From an uncultured Negativicutes bacterium (lineage in GTDB: Bacteria; Bacillota; Negativicutes; Acidaminococcales; Acidaminococcaceae), in NCBI GenBank assembly GCA_937926555.1, contig CALAZX010000026.1, positions 1-18,391 on the forward strand: a DNA stretch of 18,391 nt, given 5' to 3'. The position numbers and the translations under genes are program-made. Positions 6,733 to 13,988 of the stretch are shown piece after piece (positions within the stretch are counted from its first letter, which is position 1; each line of letters opens with the position of its first letter). The notes under the pieces were generated by a model, which was not told where the DNA came from, did not search any database, and saw nothing but the letters and a program-made list of their open reading frames with translations.

Positions 6733-6951
6733 TTATTTGAACCGGTATGTGATTCTTCCACGGTTGAGATCATAGGGAGTCAACTCCACGGTTACTCTGT
6801 CGCCGGGCAGGATCTTGATGAAGTTCATGCGGATCTTGCCGGAGATATGTGCCAGAATAACATGATCATTCTGCAGTTTTACCTTGAACATTGCGTTAGG
6901 CAGGGCTTCAAGGATAGTGCCTTCAACCTCAATTACATCGTTTTTTGACAC
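6733..6951 (-). CDS. infA: Translation initiation factor IF-1
   Basis: I call the start at the GTG at 6951, giving 72 residues (MSKNDVIEVEGTILEALPN), the exact usual length and N-terminus. The ATG at 6957 overlaps the adk stop and is only 3 nt after GGGAGG, while the GTG is 9 nt from it. IF-1 is an OB-fold protein that blocks the A site during initiation. The family segment HISGKIRMNFIKILPGD and the C-terminal LNRGRITYRFK are intact. It is followed by rpmJ after 28 nt. Confidence 0.95.
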   Translation of the reverse strand: MSKNDVIEVEGTILEALPNAMFKVKLQNDHVILAHISGKIRMNFIKILPGDRVTVELTPYDLNRGRITYRFK

Positions 6952-6953
6952 GA

Positions 6954-7616
6954 TCATTTACCTCCCTGTTCTCTTTTTTCAAGGCTGGCTTTCACGTCGG
7001 CGTACACCTTGTTGATAGCCTGAGTGCCATCGATCTCCAGATAAACGCCCTGCTTCTTGTAGAAGTCGATCAGGGGTTCGGTCTGGGCATGATAGGCTTT
7101 TAAACGGTTCTTGACGGTCTCTTCTTTATCGTCATCACGCTGATAAAGATCCCCGCCGCATTTATCACAGACACCTTCCACCTTGGTGGGGTTGAAAGAT
7201 ACATGATAGGTAGCACCGCATGCTTTGCAGATGCGGCGGCCGGTCACACGGCCAACCAGCTCGCTGTCCGGCACTTCGATGTTCACGACGCCGGTGAGCT
7301 TGATGCCCAGATCTTTCAGAATTCCATCCAGGGCGACAGCCTGTTCAGTGGTTCTGGGGAAACCGTCCAGGATGAAGCCGTCGGCACATTCGGGTTTGGA
7401 CAGGCCTTCCCGTACAATGCCAATGGTTACAGCGTCGGGAACCAACCCGCCGGCATCCATGTATTTCTTGGCTTCTTTGCCAAGTTCCGTACCCTGTTTC
7501 ACAGCAGCGCGAAACATATCCCCCGTAGAGATATGGGGGATCTTGTATTCTTCTACAAGCCTTTCAGCCTGAGTGCCTTTACCGGCACCAGGAGGTCCCA
7601 TTAACAGAATATACAT
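6954..7616 (-). CDS. adk: Adenylate kinase, zinc-binding LID type
   Basis: The protein has 220 residues, the long bacterial form. It interconverts ATP + AMP and 2 ADP in the cytoplasm. The P-loop GPPGAGKGT is at residues 7-15, the AMP-binding STGDMFR is at 30-36, and LDGFPRT is at 83-89. The LID domain carries Cys130/Cys133 and Cys150/Cys153, the zinc-binding set seen in Gram-positive enzymes. ATG at 7616 is 8 nt after GGAGG. It sits between secY and infA; a map gene, usual after adk in many Firmicutes, is not there. Its TGA stop is 2 nt before the likely infA GTG. Confidence 0.98.
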   Translation of the reverse strand: MYILLMGPPGAGKGTQAERLVEEYKIPHISTGDMFRAAVKQGTELGKEAKKYMDAGGLVPDAVTIGIVREGLSKPECADGFILDGFPRTTEQAVALDGILKDLGIKLTGVVNIEVPDSELVGRVTGRRICKACGATYHVSFNPTKVEGVCDKCGGDLYQRDDDKEETVKNRLKAYHAQTEPLIDFYKKQGVYLEIDGTQAINKVYADVKASLEKREQGGK

Positions 7617-7632
7617 TCGTAATTCCTCCTAC

Positions 7633-8889
7633 TCACTTCATGAAGCCCTGGTAATGACGCATCAGTGCCAGAGACTCGATCTGTTTCATTGTATCCAGCG
7701 CAACACCAACTACGATCAGTAAGGAGGTGCCGCCGATGTAGATACCTTCAATACCGGTGATCCATACAACGATGTTCGGCATCATGGCGATCAGGGCCAG
7801 GAAAATGGCGCCGGACAGCGTGATGCGGGTCATGATTGTATCCAGATAATCGGTAGTGGGCTTGCCGGGACGCAGACCGGGGATGAATCCGCCCATCTTC
7901 TTGATATTGTCACTCATGTCCTTGATATTCAGCGTAACTGCGGTGTAGAAGAACGTGAAGAACAGAATCAGAAGAACGTATAACACGGTCTGTAACGGCG
8001 TGCCCCATGCGAACCACCCAGCCACGGTCTGGACCCAGCCGATATGAACGAACTGGGCGATGGTTGCAGGAAACATCAGAAGTGAAGAAGCGAAGATGAT
8101 GGGGATAACGCCTGCCTGGTTTACCTTCAAAGGAATGTAGCTGCTATGGCCGCCGTACATCTTCCGGCCAACCATACGCTTCGCATATTGAACGGGCACC
8201 TTGCGGATACCCTGGGAAATAGCGATTACAAACACGATCATTGCCAATGCGATGACCAGGAATAACAGCACGTTCAGCAGGCTGACCGTACCGGCGTTCA
8301 GATAATTGAACATGGTGGCGATGCCATCAGGGAGTCTGGATACGATACCTGCGAAGATGATGAGGGAAATACCGTTGCCGATACCACGCTGGGTGATCTC
8401 CTCACCCACCCACATCAGGAACACAGTGCCCGCGGTCAGGGTCACCACAATCATCAGTACGGAGAAGATCCCCGGATTGTTGATGGCGGCGCGAAGACCG
8501 AAAGCCATGCCCAGAGCCTGGATGACTGCCAGACCAACAGTGCAGTACCGGGTAACCTTATTGGTTTTCTGGAAGCCTTCCTGGCCCTCTTTGGACCAGC
8601 GGTCCAGGGTCGGGATGACAACCTTCAGTAACTGCAGGATGATTGATGCGTTGATATAGGGAGTGATGCTCATGGCGAAGATGGAGAATTTGCTCAGCGC
8701 GCCGCCGGAGAATAAGTCCAGCAGGCCGAACAGGTTGCCGTTATGGAACAGCTCCTCGATCATCGTGGCGTTGACGCCGGGAACCGGAATATGGGTACCC
8801 AGGCGGAACACAGCGAACATCACCAGTGTGAAGACAATCTTTTGTCTCAGTTCGGAGACCCGAAAAATATTAGCTAATGCGGCTAACAT
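7633..8889 (-). CDS. secY: Preprotein translocase subunit SecY
   Basis: The protein has 418 residues, close to the usual 420-440. SecY is the ten-helix channel of the SecYEG translocon, through which unfolded proteins cross or enter the cytoplasmic membrane. The first transmembrane segment (about residues 19-35) is followed by GTHIPVPGV, and the plug-region segment with LFSGGALSKFSIFAMSITPYI is recognisable near residues 60-80. Later segments include the GIGNGISLIIFAGI helix and the PGLRPGKPTTDYL cytoplasmic loop (C5), which contacts SecA and the ribosome. ATG at 8889 is 2 nt after the rplO stop. Nothing suggests an accessory SecY2. Confidence 0.98.
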   Translation of the reverse strand: MLAALANIFRVSELRQKIVFTLVMFAVFRLGTHIPVPGVNATMIEELFHNGNLFGLLDLFSGGALSKFSIFAMSITPYINASIILQLLKVVIPTLDRWSKEGQEGFQKTNKVTRYCTVGLAVIQALGMAFGLRAAINNPGIFSVLMIVVTLTAGTVFLMWVGEEITQRGIGNGISLIIFAGIVSRLPDGIATMFNYLNAGTVSLLNVLLFLVIALAMIVFVIAISQGIRKVPVQYAKRMVGRKMYGGHSSYIPLKVNQAGVIPIIFASSLLMFPATIAQFVHIGWVQTVAGWFAWGTPLQTVLYVLLILFFTFFYTAVTLNIKDMSDNIKKMGGFIPGLRPGKPTTDYLDTIMTRITLSGAIFLALIAMMPNIVVWITGIEGIYIGGTSLLIVVGVALDTMKQIESLALMRHYQGFMK

Positions 8890-8891
8890 TA

Positions 8892-9332
8892 TCAGATCAC
8901 CTCTACTTTTCCGCCGGCAGCAGTGATTTTCTCCTCAGCAGATTTGCTGAAGCCGTTAGCCTGTACAGTCAGTTTCTTGGTCAATTCGCCATTGCCCAGG
9001 ATTCTGATGCCGTCGCGGATGTTTTTAACCAGACCGCATTCAATCAGCATTACAGGCTCAACTACGGTACCGTCTTCAAAGCAGTTGAGTGTGCCTACGT
9101 TGATTTCAACGTATTCCTTTCCAAATTTATTGTAGAAACCGCGTTTCGGCAGACGCAGGTATAAAGGTCTCTGACCACCCTCAAAACCCGGGCGCTTAAC
9201 ACCGCCGCTACGGGATTTCTGGCCTTTGTGGCCTTTACCGGAGGTTTTACCTAAACCGGAGCCAATACCGCGGCCAACGCGAACATGAACTCTTTTGGAA
9301 CCCGGTGCGGGACTTAATTCATGTAATTCCAT
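8892..9332 (-). CDS. rplO: 50S ribosomal protein L15
   Basis: The protein has 146 residues, starting MELHELSPAPGSKRVHVRVG. The glycine-rich N-terminal tail (GRGIGSGLGKTSGKGHKGQK) threads into 23S rRNA; the globular C-terminal half follows from about residue 60. L15 is a central organiser of late large-subunit assembly. The usual N-terminal form is LHELxPAPGSRK, so this start is well supported. Its TGA stop is 2 nt before the secY ATG, so L15 and SecY translation are likely coupled. Confidence 0.97.
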   Translation of the reverse strand: MELHELSPAPGSKRVHVRVGRGIGSGLGKTSGKGHKGQKSRSGGVKRPGFEGGQRPLYLRLPKRGFYNKFGKEYVEINVGTLNCFEDGTVVEPVMLIECGLVKNIRDGIRILGNGELTKKLTVQANGFSKSAEEKITAAGGKVEVI

Positions 9333-9351
9333 TGTGGTGCACCTCCTTATA

Positions 9352-9537
9352 TTAAGCTTCCACTTCTTCTACTTTCACGAGATGTTCCACTTTGTGGATC
9401 ATGCCGCGAATAGTAGCATTATCTTCTTGAACTGCGAAAGTTCCGATTTTGCCTAAACCCAGAGCTCTTACGGTTGCGCGCTGATCTTTCGGATAACCGA
9501 TCAAGCTGCGGGTCAGCGTGATTTTCAGTTTTTTCAT
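9352..9537 (-). CDS. rpmD: 50S ribosomal protein L30
   Basis: The protein has 61 residues from the ATG at 9537 (MKKLKITLTRSLIGYPKDQ). Another ATG directly upstream (9540) would add one methionine; the 7-nt spacing to GGAGG favours the second, but either fits. L30 is a small, late-assembling large-subunit protein. The conserved TRSLIGYPKDQRATVRALGL core and the NATIRGMIHKVEHLVKV end are complete. The absence of L30 in some lineages makes its presence here a mild phylogenetic marker. rplO follows after 19 nt. Confidence 0.95.
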   Translation of the reverse strand: MKKLKITLTRSLIGYPKDQRATVRALGLGKIGTFAVQEDNATIRGMIHKVEHLVKVEEVEA

Positions 9538-9554
9538 CATGCTTCCTCCTTAGC

Positions 9555-10073
9555 TTAGTCCAAAAGTTCTTCTACGGTCTTGCCGCGCAGTGCTGCAACA
9601 GACTCGGCGCTCTTCATGGAGGCCAGACCTTCCAGAGTAGCTCTTACTACGTTGTTGGGGTTGTTGCTGCCCTGACATTTGGTCAGGATATCTTTGATGC
9701 CAGCCAGTTCCAGTACCGCACGAACGGGGCCGCCGGCGATAACGCCGGTACCTTCGGATGCGGGTTTCAGGAATACGCGGCCTGCACCGAACACACCGAT
9801 TACCTCATGAGGAATCGTAGTACCTACCATAGTAACGGTGATCAAATGTTTCTTAGCGTCATCAATACCTTTGCGGATAGCTTCCGGCACTTCGGCAGCT
9901 TTGCCCAGGCCCATGCCAACATGGCCCTTTCCGTCGCCAACTACAACCAATGCAGCGAAGGTGAAGCGACGGCCGCCTTTAACAACTTTCGCAACGCGGT
10001 TGATAAATACGACTCTCTCCTGAAAGCCGTCATCAGGTTTTTCGCGTCTATCACGTTTATCAAAATTAGCCAA
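9555..10073 (-). CDS. rpsE: 30S ribosomal protein S5
   Basis: The protein has 172 residues with a TTG start at 10073 (MANFDKRDRREKPDDGF), 7 nt after GGAGG. S5 contributes to mRNA unwinding and translational accuracy and lies at the interface with S4. The N-terminal double-stranded-RNA-binding domain shows GRRFTFAALVVVGDGKGHVG and GLGKAAEVPEAIRKG near residues 35-70. The C-terminal domain ends with the LRGKTVEELLD helix. Neighbours are rplR and rpmD, gap about 14-17 nt. Confidence 0.97.
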   Translation of the reverse strand: MANFDKRDRREKPDDGFQERVVFINRVAKVVKGGRRFTFAALVVVGDGKGHVGMGLGKAAEVPEAIRKGIDDAKKHLITVTMVGTTIPHEVIGVFGAGRVFLKPASEGTGVIAGGPVRAVLELAGIKDILTKCQGSNNPNNVVRATLEGLASMKSAESVAALRGKTVEELLD

Positions 10074-10091
10074 AATCCTTCCTCCTTCCGA

Positions 10092-10454
10092 TTAAAATTG
10101 CAGTCCAGCTTCGCGAGCTGCTTCTGCCAGAGCGGCAACGCGACCATGGTACAGGTAGCCGCCGCGATCGAAGATAACCTGCTTGATTCCTTTGGCGATA
10201 GCTTTCTCAGCGATTGCTTTGCCAACGGCCTTGGCGGCTTCGATGTTGCCACCATAGTTTTCTTTCAAGCCTTTTTCAACAGTGCTGGCTGCTACCAGGG
10301 TCTCGCCGGTCTCGTCGTTGATCACCTGAGCGTAGATGTGGCTCAGAGAACGGTATACGTTGAGACGCGGTTTCTCGGCAGTACCAACAATATATTTGCG
10401 AGAACGAATATGACGTTTCTGACGTTTCTCGTTTTTGTTAGCTCTGTTAAACAA
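10092..10454 (-). CDS. rplR: 50S ribosomal protein L18
   Basis: From a TTG start at 10454 the protein has 120 residues (MFNRANKNEKRQKRHIR). A GTG at 10463 would add three residues but overlaps the AAGGGAG ribosome binding site, whereas the TTG is 8 nt after it, so the TTG is preferred; the choice is not certain. L18 binds 5S rRNA and delivers it with L5 to the 23S rRNA. The family core RPRLNVYRS-like segment (KPRLNVYRSLSHIYAQVIND) and the C-terminal FDRGGYLYHGRVAALAEAAR motif are present. Confidence 0.95.
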   Translation of the reverse strand: MFNRANKNEKRQKRHIRSRKYIVGTAEKPRLNVYRSLSHIYAQVINDETGETLVAASTVEKGLKENYGGNIEAAKAVGKAIAEKAIAKGIKQVIFDRGGYLYHGRVAALAEAAREAGLQF

Positions 10455-10475
10455 GAGTTCCACTCCCTTCCATTA

Positions 10476-11024
10476 TTACTTCTTAGCTTTAGCGCCAGCT
10501 TTACCGACTTTGCGGCGAACATGCTCGCCAACATAGCGGATGCCTTTGCCTTTGTACGGTTCGGGCGGACGCAGGTTGCGGATTTCAGCTGCAACGGCAC
10601 CAACTACTTCTTTATCTGCACCGCTTACAACGATTTTGTTCGGAGCGGGAACTTCAAAAGTGATACCTGCAGGGGGCTCTTTCACTACGGGGTGAGAGAA
10701 GCCCAGGGTGAAGTTAATGTTTTGACCTTGTTTAGCAGCACGGTAGCCTACGCCCTGGATCTCCAGGCTTTTGCTGAAGCCTTCGGTTACACCGACAACC
10801 ATGTTGTTGATCAGGCTGCGGCTCAGGCCGTGCAGAGAGCGGTTCATTTTTTCGTCGTTAGGACGTTCTACGGTGATTACGCCGTTGTCCAGGGTAACTT
10901 TCATCTCTTCGCGGATCTGACGGCTCAGTTCGCCTTTAGGTCCTTTGACAGTTACCAGATTGTTTTCAACCGTAACCGTTACACCAGCGGGTACGGTAAT
11001 AGGTTTTTTACCAATTCTTGACAC
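10476..11024 (-). CDS. rplF: 50S ribosomal protein L6
   Basis: The protein has 182 residues, starting MSRIGKKPITVPAGVTVTV. The start codon is GTG at 11024, 9 nt after GGAGG. L6 has two copies of the same fold and sits near the GTPase-binding region and the sarcin-ricin loop. The second-domain signature PEPYKGKGIRYVGEHVRRK, which binds 23S rRNA, is intact near the C-terminus. A short lysine-rich tail ends GKAGAKAKK. It is followed by rplR after about 21 nt. Confidence 0.97.
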   Translation of the reverse strand: MSRIGKKPITVPAGVTVTVENNLVTVKGPKGELSRQIREEMKVTLDNGVITVERPNDEKMNRSLHGLSRSLINNMVVGVTEGFSKSLEIQGVGYRAAKQGQNINFTLGFSHPVVKEPPAGITFEVPAPNKIVVSGADKEVVGAVAAEIRNLRPPEPYKGKGIRYVGEHVRRKVGKAGAKAKK

Positions 11025-11050
11025 TTAAGGGTACCTCCTTTTTTAAAGTA

Positions 11051-11449
11051 TTACCAAACGTATGCCAGAACTTCTCCGCCCAGACCGGCTTTGCGAGCAG
11101 CCTTGTCGGTCATCAGGCCCTGAGAAGTAGAAATGATTGCGATACCCAGGCCGCCGAGAACTTTCGGCAGCTGATCTTTGTGGGAGTAAACCCGCAGACC
11201 AGGTTTGGAAATACGTTTGAGGCCGGAAATTACCTTTTCACGGTTAGCACCGTACTTCAGGGTGATTTTGATAACATTCTGTTTGTTATCAGCAATTACT
11301 TCAAAATCTTTGATGAAACCTTCGTCCTTTAAAATCGCAGCAATTGCCTCTTTGATTTTAGAGCCGGGGATTTCAACTTTATCGTGATTAACCGAGTTTG
11401 CGTTACGGATACGGGTAAGCATATCGGCGATCGGATCAGTCATTACCAT
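11051..11449 (-). CDS. rpsH: 30S ribosomal protein S8
   Basis: The protein has 132 residues, starting MVMTDPIADMLTRIRNAN as in other Firmicutes. The ATG at 11449 is 10 nt after GGAGG; a second ATG two codons in (11443) is farther from the site and less likely. S8 binds helix 21 of 16S rRNA and is a primary assembly protein. In E. coli it also represses the spc operon by binding mRNA near rplE; no such site is evident here. The C-terminal STSQGLMTDKAARKAGLGG motif, which makes the rRNA contact, is intact. Confidence 0.97.
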   Translation of the reverse strand: MVMTDPIADMLTRIRNANSVNHDKVEIPGSKIKEAIAAILKDEGFIKDFEVIADNKQNVIKITLKYGANREKVISGLKRISKPGLRVYSHKDQLPKVLGGLGIAIISTSQGLMTDKAARKAGLGGEVLAYVW

Positions 11450-11480
11450 TATACAATGGCCTCCTTTCTATAAAGAGCTT

Positions 11481-11666
11481 TTACCAGCTAGCTTTGGTTA
11501 CACCGGGAATATCGCCTTTATATGCATATTCGCGGAAGCAGATACGGCACATACCGAACTTACGCATGTAAGCGTGGGGGCGGCCGCAGATTTTGCAGCG
11601 ATTGTAACGGCGAACTTCAAATTTCGGTTCGTTATTCCATTTTTCAACAAGAGCTTTCTTAGCCAA
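11481..11666 (-). CDS. rpsN: 30S ribosomal protein S14, zinc-binding type (S14Z)
   Basis: The protein has 61 residues, the size of the short zinc-bearing S14 form rather than the roughly 89-101-residue zinc-free form. Two CxxC pairs, Cys24/Cys27 and Cys40/Cys43, hold the zinc. The start is TTG at 11666 (MAKKALVEKWN), 7 nt after GGAGG; no ATG or GTG fits. S14 is a late-assembling protein of the 30S head. Many Firmicutes also keep a zinc-free paralogue elsewhere for zinc starvation; that cannot be judged from this window. Confidence 0.97.
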   Translation of the reverse strand: MAKKALVEKWNNEPKFEVRRYNRCKICGRPHAYMRKFGMCRICFREYAYKGDIPGVTKASW

Positions 11667-11682
11667 AATTCTTCCTCCTTAC

Positions 11683-12228
11683 TTATGCTGCGAACGGCAT
11701 TCCGAGAAGTCTCAAGAGTTCTCTTGCTTCTTCGTCAGTCTTGGCAGTGGTCACGATGATGATATCCATGCCCTGATTTCTGTCAACTTTGTCGTATTCG
11801 ATTTCCGGGAAAATCAGCTGCTCTTTCAGACCCAGGGCATAGTTGCCACGGCCGTCGAAAGAAGCAGGGTTCACACCGCGGAAGTCACGTACGCGGGGCA
11901 GTGCAACGTTCATCAGCTTGTCAAGGAAATAGTACATGCGCTCGCCACGCAGGGTAACTTTGGCGCCGATCGGCATGCCTGCACGCAGTTTGAATGCTGC
12001 GATGGATTTCTTAGCTTTGGTGATAACGGGTTTCTGGCCGGAGATTTCGGTCAGTTCAGCAACAGCGCTATCCAGAGCTTTGCTGTTCTCTACAGCGCTG
12101 CCGACGCCCATGTTGATGATGATCTTCTCAACTTTGGGGATTTCCATTACATTTTTATAGTTGAATTTGTCCATCAGGCCTTTTACAGCTTCAGACAAAT
12201 ATTTTTCTTGTAATCTGGTCTTAGCCAT
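11683..12228 (-). CDS. rplE: 50S ribosomal protein L5
   Basis: The protein has 181 residues and begins MAKTRLQEKYLSEAVKGLM. L5 binds 5S rRNA and, with L18 and L25, forms the central protuberance; it contacts the P-site tRNA and bridges to S13. The family segment LKEQLIFPEIEYDKVDRNQG is intact near residues 137-156, as is the core KVEKIIINMGVGSA near residues 33-46. ATG at 12228 lies about 10 nt after GGAGG. rpsN follows after 16 nt. Length and motifs are ordinary. Confidence 0.97.
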   Translation of the reverse strand: MAKTRLQEKYLSEAVKGLMDKFNYKNVMEIPKVEKIIINMGVGSAVENSKALDSAVAELTEISGQKPVITKAKKSIAAFKLRAGMPIGAKVTLRGERMYYFLDKLMNVALPRVRDFRGVNPASFDGRGNYALGLKEQLIFPEIEYDKVDRNQGMDIIIVTTAKTDEEARELLRLLGMPFAA

Positions 12229-12255
12229 TTAAAATGTTTCCTCCTTTCCCGGAAA

Positions 12256-12585
12256 TTATTTATCGATTACTTCGCCGCATTTGTTGCAGACTCTCTTGGA
12301 TTTGCCATCCTCGATCTTGTGTGCGATGCGGGTCGGTTTTTTGCAGTTCGGGCAAACCAGCATTACTTTGCTGGATGCGATTGCAGCAGGTTTGCTAATG
12401 ATGCCGCCCTGGGGGTTAGCCTGGGACGGTTTGCTATGGCGTTTCACAACGTTTACGCCTTCAACGATTACTTTGCCGTTTTTAGGCTGAGCAGCAAGAA
12501 TTTTGCCCTCTTTGCCTTTGTCCTTGCCGGACAATACAACGACAGTATCGCCTTTTTTAACATGCAGCTTTACAGCAGTGGTCAT
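12256..12585 (-). CDS. rplX: 50S ribosomal protein L24 with zinc ribbon
   Basis: The protein has 109 residues from the ATG at 12585 (MTTAVKLHVKKGDTVVV). The KOW motif (residues about 8-35, with SGKDKGKEG) binds 23S rRNA and nucleates 50S assembly. The C-terminal half has two CxxC pairs, Cys78/Cys81 and Cys100/Cys103, forming the zinc ribbon seen in the cysteine-bearing class of L24; the B. subtilis form lacks it. The start is somewhat open: the GGAGG is 11 nt before the ATG but 5 nt before an in-frame TTG (12591). A GTG at 12597 overlaps the ribosome binding site and is unlikely. Confidence 0.95.
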   Translation of the reverse strand: MTTAVKLHVKKGDTVVVLSGKDKGKEGKILAAQPKNGKVIVEGVNVVKRHSKPSQANPQGGIISKPAAIASSKVMLVCPNCKKPTRIAHKIEDGKSKRVCNKCGEVIDK

Positions 12586-12622
12586 GTTCAAGAACACCTC
12601 CTAATGTGCTTTATCAGATTTC

Positions 12623-12991
12623 TTACAGCACTTCCGGTGCCAGAGAAATGATTTTCATAAAGTCTTTTTCACGCAGCTCACGAGCTACAGGCCCAAAGAT
12701 ACGGGTGCCACGGGGGCTCTTGTCGTCTTTGATCACTACTGCGGCGTTCTCATCGAAACGGATGTAAGAACCGTCTTTACGGTGAATACCTTTGGTAGTA
12801 CGAACAACAACTGCCTTTACAACGTCGCCTTTCTTTACAACTCCACCGGGTGTTGCATCTTTAACAGAGCACACGATGATGTCGCCGATGTTGGCGTATC
12901 TCCGGAAAGAGCCGCCCAGAACTCGGATGCACATAACTTTCTTAGCGCCGGAGTTGTCTCCTACGTTAAGAATAGATTGCTGTTGGATCAT
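12623..12991 (-). CDS. rplN: 50S ribosomal protein L14
   Basis: The protein has 122 residues, exactly the usual length, starting MIQQQSILNVGDNSGAKK. The conserved NSGAKKVMCIRVLGG strand and the SPRGTRIFGPVARELR motif near the C-terminus are intact. L14 forms intersubunit bridges with 16S rRNA helix 14 and is the binding site for the anti-association factor RsfS in other bacteria. The ATG follows AAGGGAGG. It heads the spc block and is followed by rplX after a gap of about 37 nt. Confidence 0.97.
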   Translation of the reverse strand: MIQQQSILNVGDNSGAKKVMCIRVLGGSFRRYANIGDIIVCSVKDATPGGVVKKGDVVKAVVVRTTKGIHRKDGSYIRFDENAAVVIKDDKSPRGTRIFGPVARELREKDFMKIISLAPEVL

Positions 12992-13040
12992 GGTTTACCT
13001 CCCTTGCCAGATTCAATCACCTGACAGTATTACAATTCAA

Positions 13041-13301
13041 TTATTTTGCACGCTCTAAGATTTCAACTACGCGCCAGCATTTATCTTTGGATAACGGACG
13101 GGTCTGCACAACTTTAACGAGATCGCCGATGTGTGCTTCGTTGTTTTCATCATGAGCCTTGAATTTAATCGTGTTTTTGATGCTCTTCTGGTAGAGGGGA
13201 TGCTGTACTAAGCGCTCGATCGCTACAACAACGGTCTTCTGCATCTTGTCGCTTACAACTCTACCGACACGGCTAACACGTACGTTTCTTTCTACGGTCA
13301 C
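13041..13301 (-). CDS. rpsQ: 30S ribosomal protein S17
   Basis: The protein has 86 residues with a GTG start at 13301, 8 nt after GGAGG (MTVERNVRVSRVGRVVSD). It is an OB-fold protein that binds the 5' domain of 16S rRNA early in 30S assembly. The signature segments VGRVVSDKMQKTVVVAIER and the GDLVKVVQTRPLSKDK loop are both present. It is the last gene of the S10 block; 49 nt separate it from rplN, one of the wider gaps in the cluster, but I see no terminator or clear promoter there. Confidence 0.96.
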   Translation of the reverse strand: MTVERNVRVSRVGRVVSDKMQKTVVVAIERLVQHPLYQKSIKNTIKFKAHDENNEAHIGDLVKVVQTRPLSKDKCWRVVEILERAK

Positions 13302-13336
13302 GACTGTTTCCTCCTTAATTAAGCTTCAAAACCAGG

Positions 13337-13531
13337 TTACGCGTTGATTTCGTTCTGGCGCTGTACGGTTTTGATTCTGGCAATAGACTTTTTAACTTCG
13401 CGGATCTTCATGGGATTCTCGCACTGTCCGGTTGCCATCTGAAAACGTAAGTTGAACAGTTCTTCTTTCAATTCTGCTAACTTTTTATCTAAATCTGCTG
13501 CAGACAGATCTCTGATTTCATTAATTTTCAT
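13337..13531 (-). CDS. rpmC: 50S ribosomal protein L29
   Basis: The protein has 64 residues from the ATG at 13531 (MKINEIRDLSAADLDKKLAE). A TTG codon directly before the ATG could in theory add one residue. L29 is a small two-helix protein at the exit-tunnel surface, next to L23, where nascent-chain factors dock. The family motif ELFNLRFQMATGQ is intact near residues 26-38. The start overlaps the rplP stop, so translation is probably coupled. A 35-nt gap leads to rpsQ. Confidence 0.95.
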   Translation of the reverse strand: MKINEIRDLSAADLDKKLAELKEELFNLRFQMATGQCENPMKIREVKKSIARIKTVQRQNEINA

Positions 13532-13983
13532 CAAGCTTCACCACCCTTTGCTTTTGCGGCGGCTTCAGCCTCCATCTGAGCTCTGGAAACGAACTTTGTC
13601 TTGATGGGGAGCTTATGGCCGGCAAGACGCATTGCTTCTTTGGCATCAGACTCTGAGACGCCGTTCATTTCGAATAATACACGACCGGGTTTAACTACCG
13701 CTACCCAGTACTCCGGAGAACCTTTACCACTACCCATACGAGTTTCTGCAGGTTTAGCGGTGATGGGTTTATCCGGGAAAATCTGAATCCATACCTGACC
13801 ACCACGTTTGATGTAACGGGTCATCGCGATACGGGCAGCCTCAATCTGGCGGTTGGTGATCCAGGCGGGCTCCAGGGCTACCAGGCCGAAATCGCCATGG
13901 GCCAGAGTGTTGCCGCGCATTGCACGGCCTTTCATACGGCCTCTATGCTGTTTACGATGTTTAACTCTGCTCGGTAATAACAT
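13531..13983 (-). CDS. rplP: 50S ribosomal protein L16
   Basis: The protein has 150 residues from the ATG at 13983 (MLLPSRVKHRKQHRGRMKG), slightly longer than the usual 137-144 because of an Ala/Lys-rich tail. The frame stays open upstream for 25 codons, but those overlap rpsC and lack L16 homology, so the ATG after AAGGAGG is chosen. L16 helps position the tRNA acceptor end in the A and P sites. The PAETRMGSGKG motif contains the conserved loop that reaches the peptidyl transferase centre. Its TGA stop overlaps the rpmC ATG by one base (TGATG). Confidence 0.96.
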   Translation of the reverse strand: MLLPSRVKHRKQHRGRMKGRAMRGNTLAHGDFGLVALEPAWITNRQIEAARIAMTRYIKRGGQVWIQIFPDKPITAKPAETRMGSGKGSPEYWVAVVKPGRVLFEMNGVSESDAKEAMRLAGHKLPIKTKFVSRAQMEAEAAAKAKGGEA

Positions 13984-13988
13984 TGTGC

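Noticed and set aside
9807..11021. Long plus-strand open frame (404 codons) opposite rpsE, rplR and rplF
   Set aside because: It runs antisense across three conserved ribosomal genes and their gaps, has no plausible ribosome binding site or family match, and is best seen as a shadow.
11443..11480. TGTATAAT motif just before rpsH, like an extended -10 promoter
   Set aside because: The TATAATG overlaps the rpsH start codon itself, so transcripts would start inside the gene, and the -35 position (TCTTTA) is a poor match.
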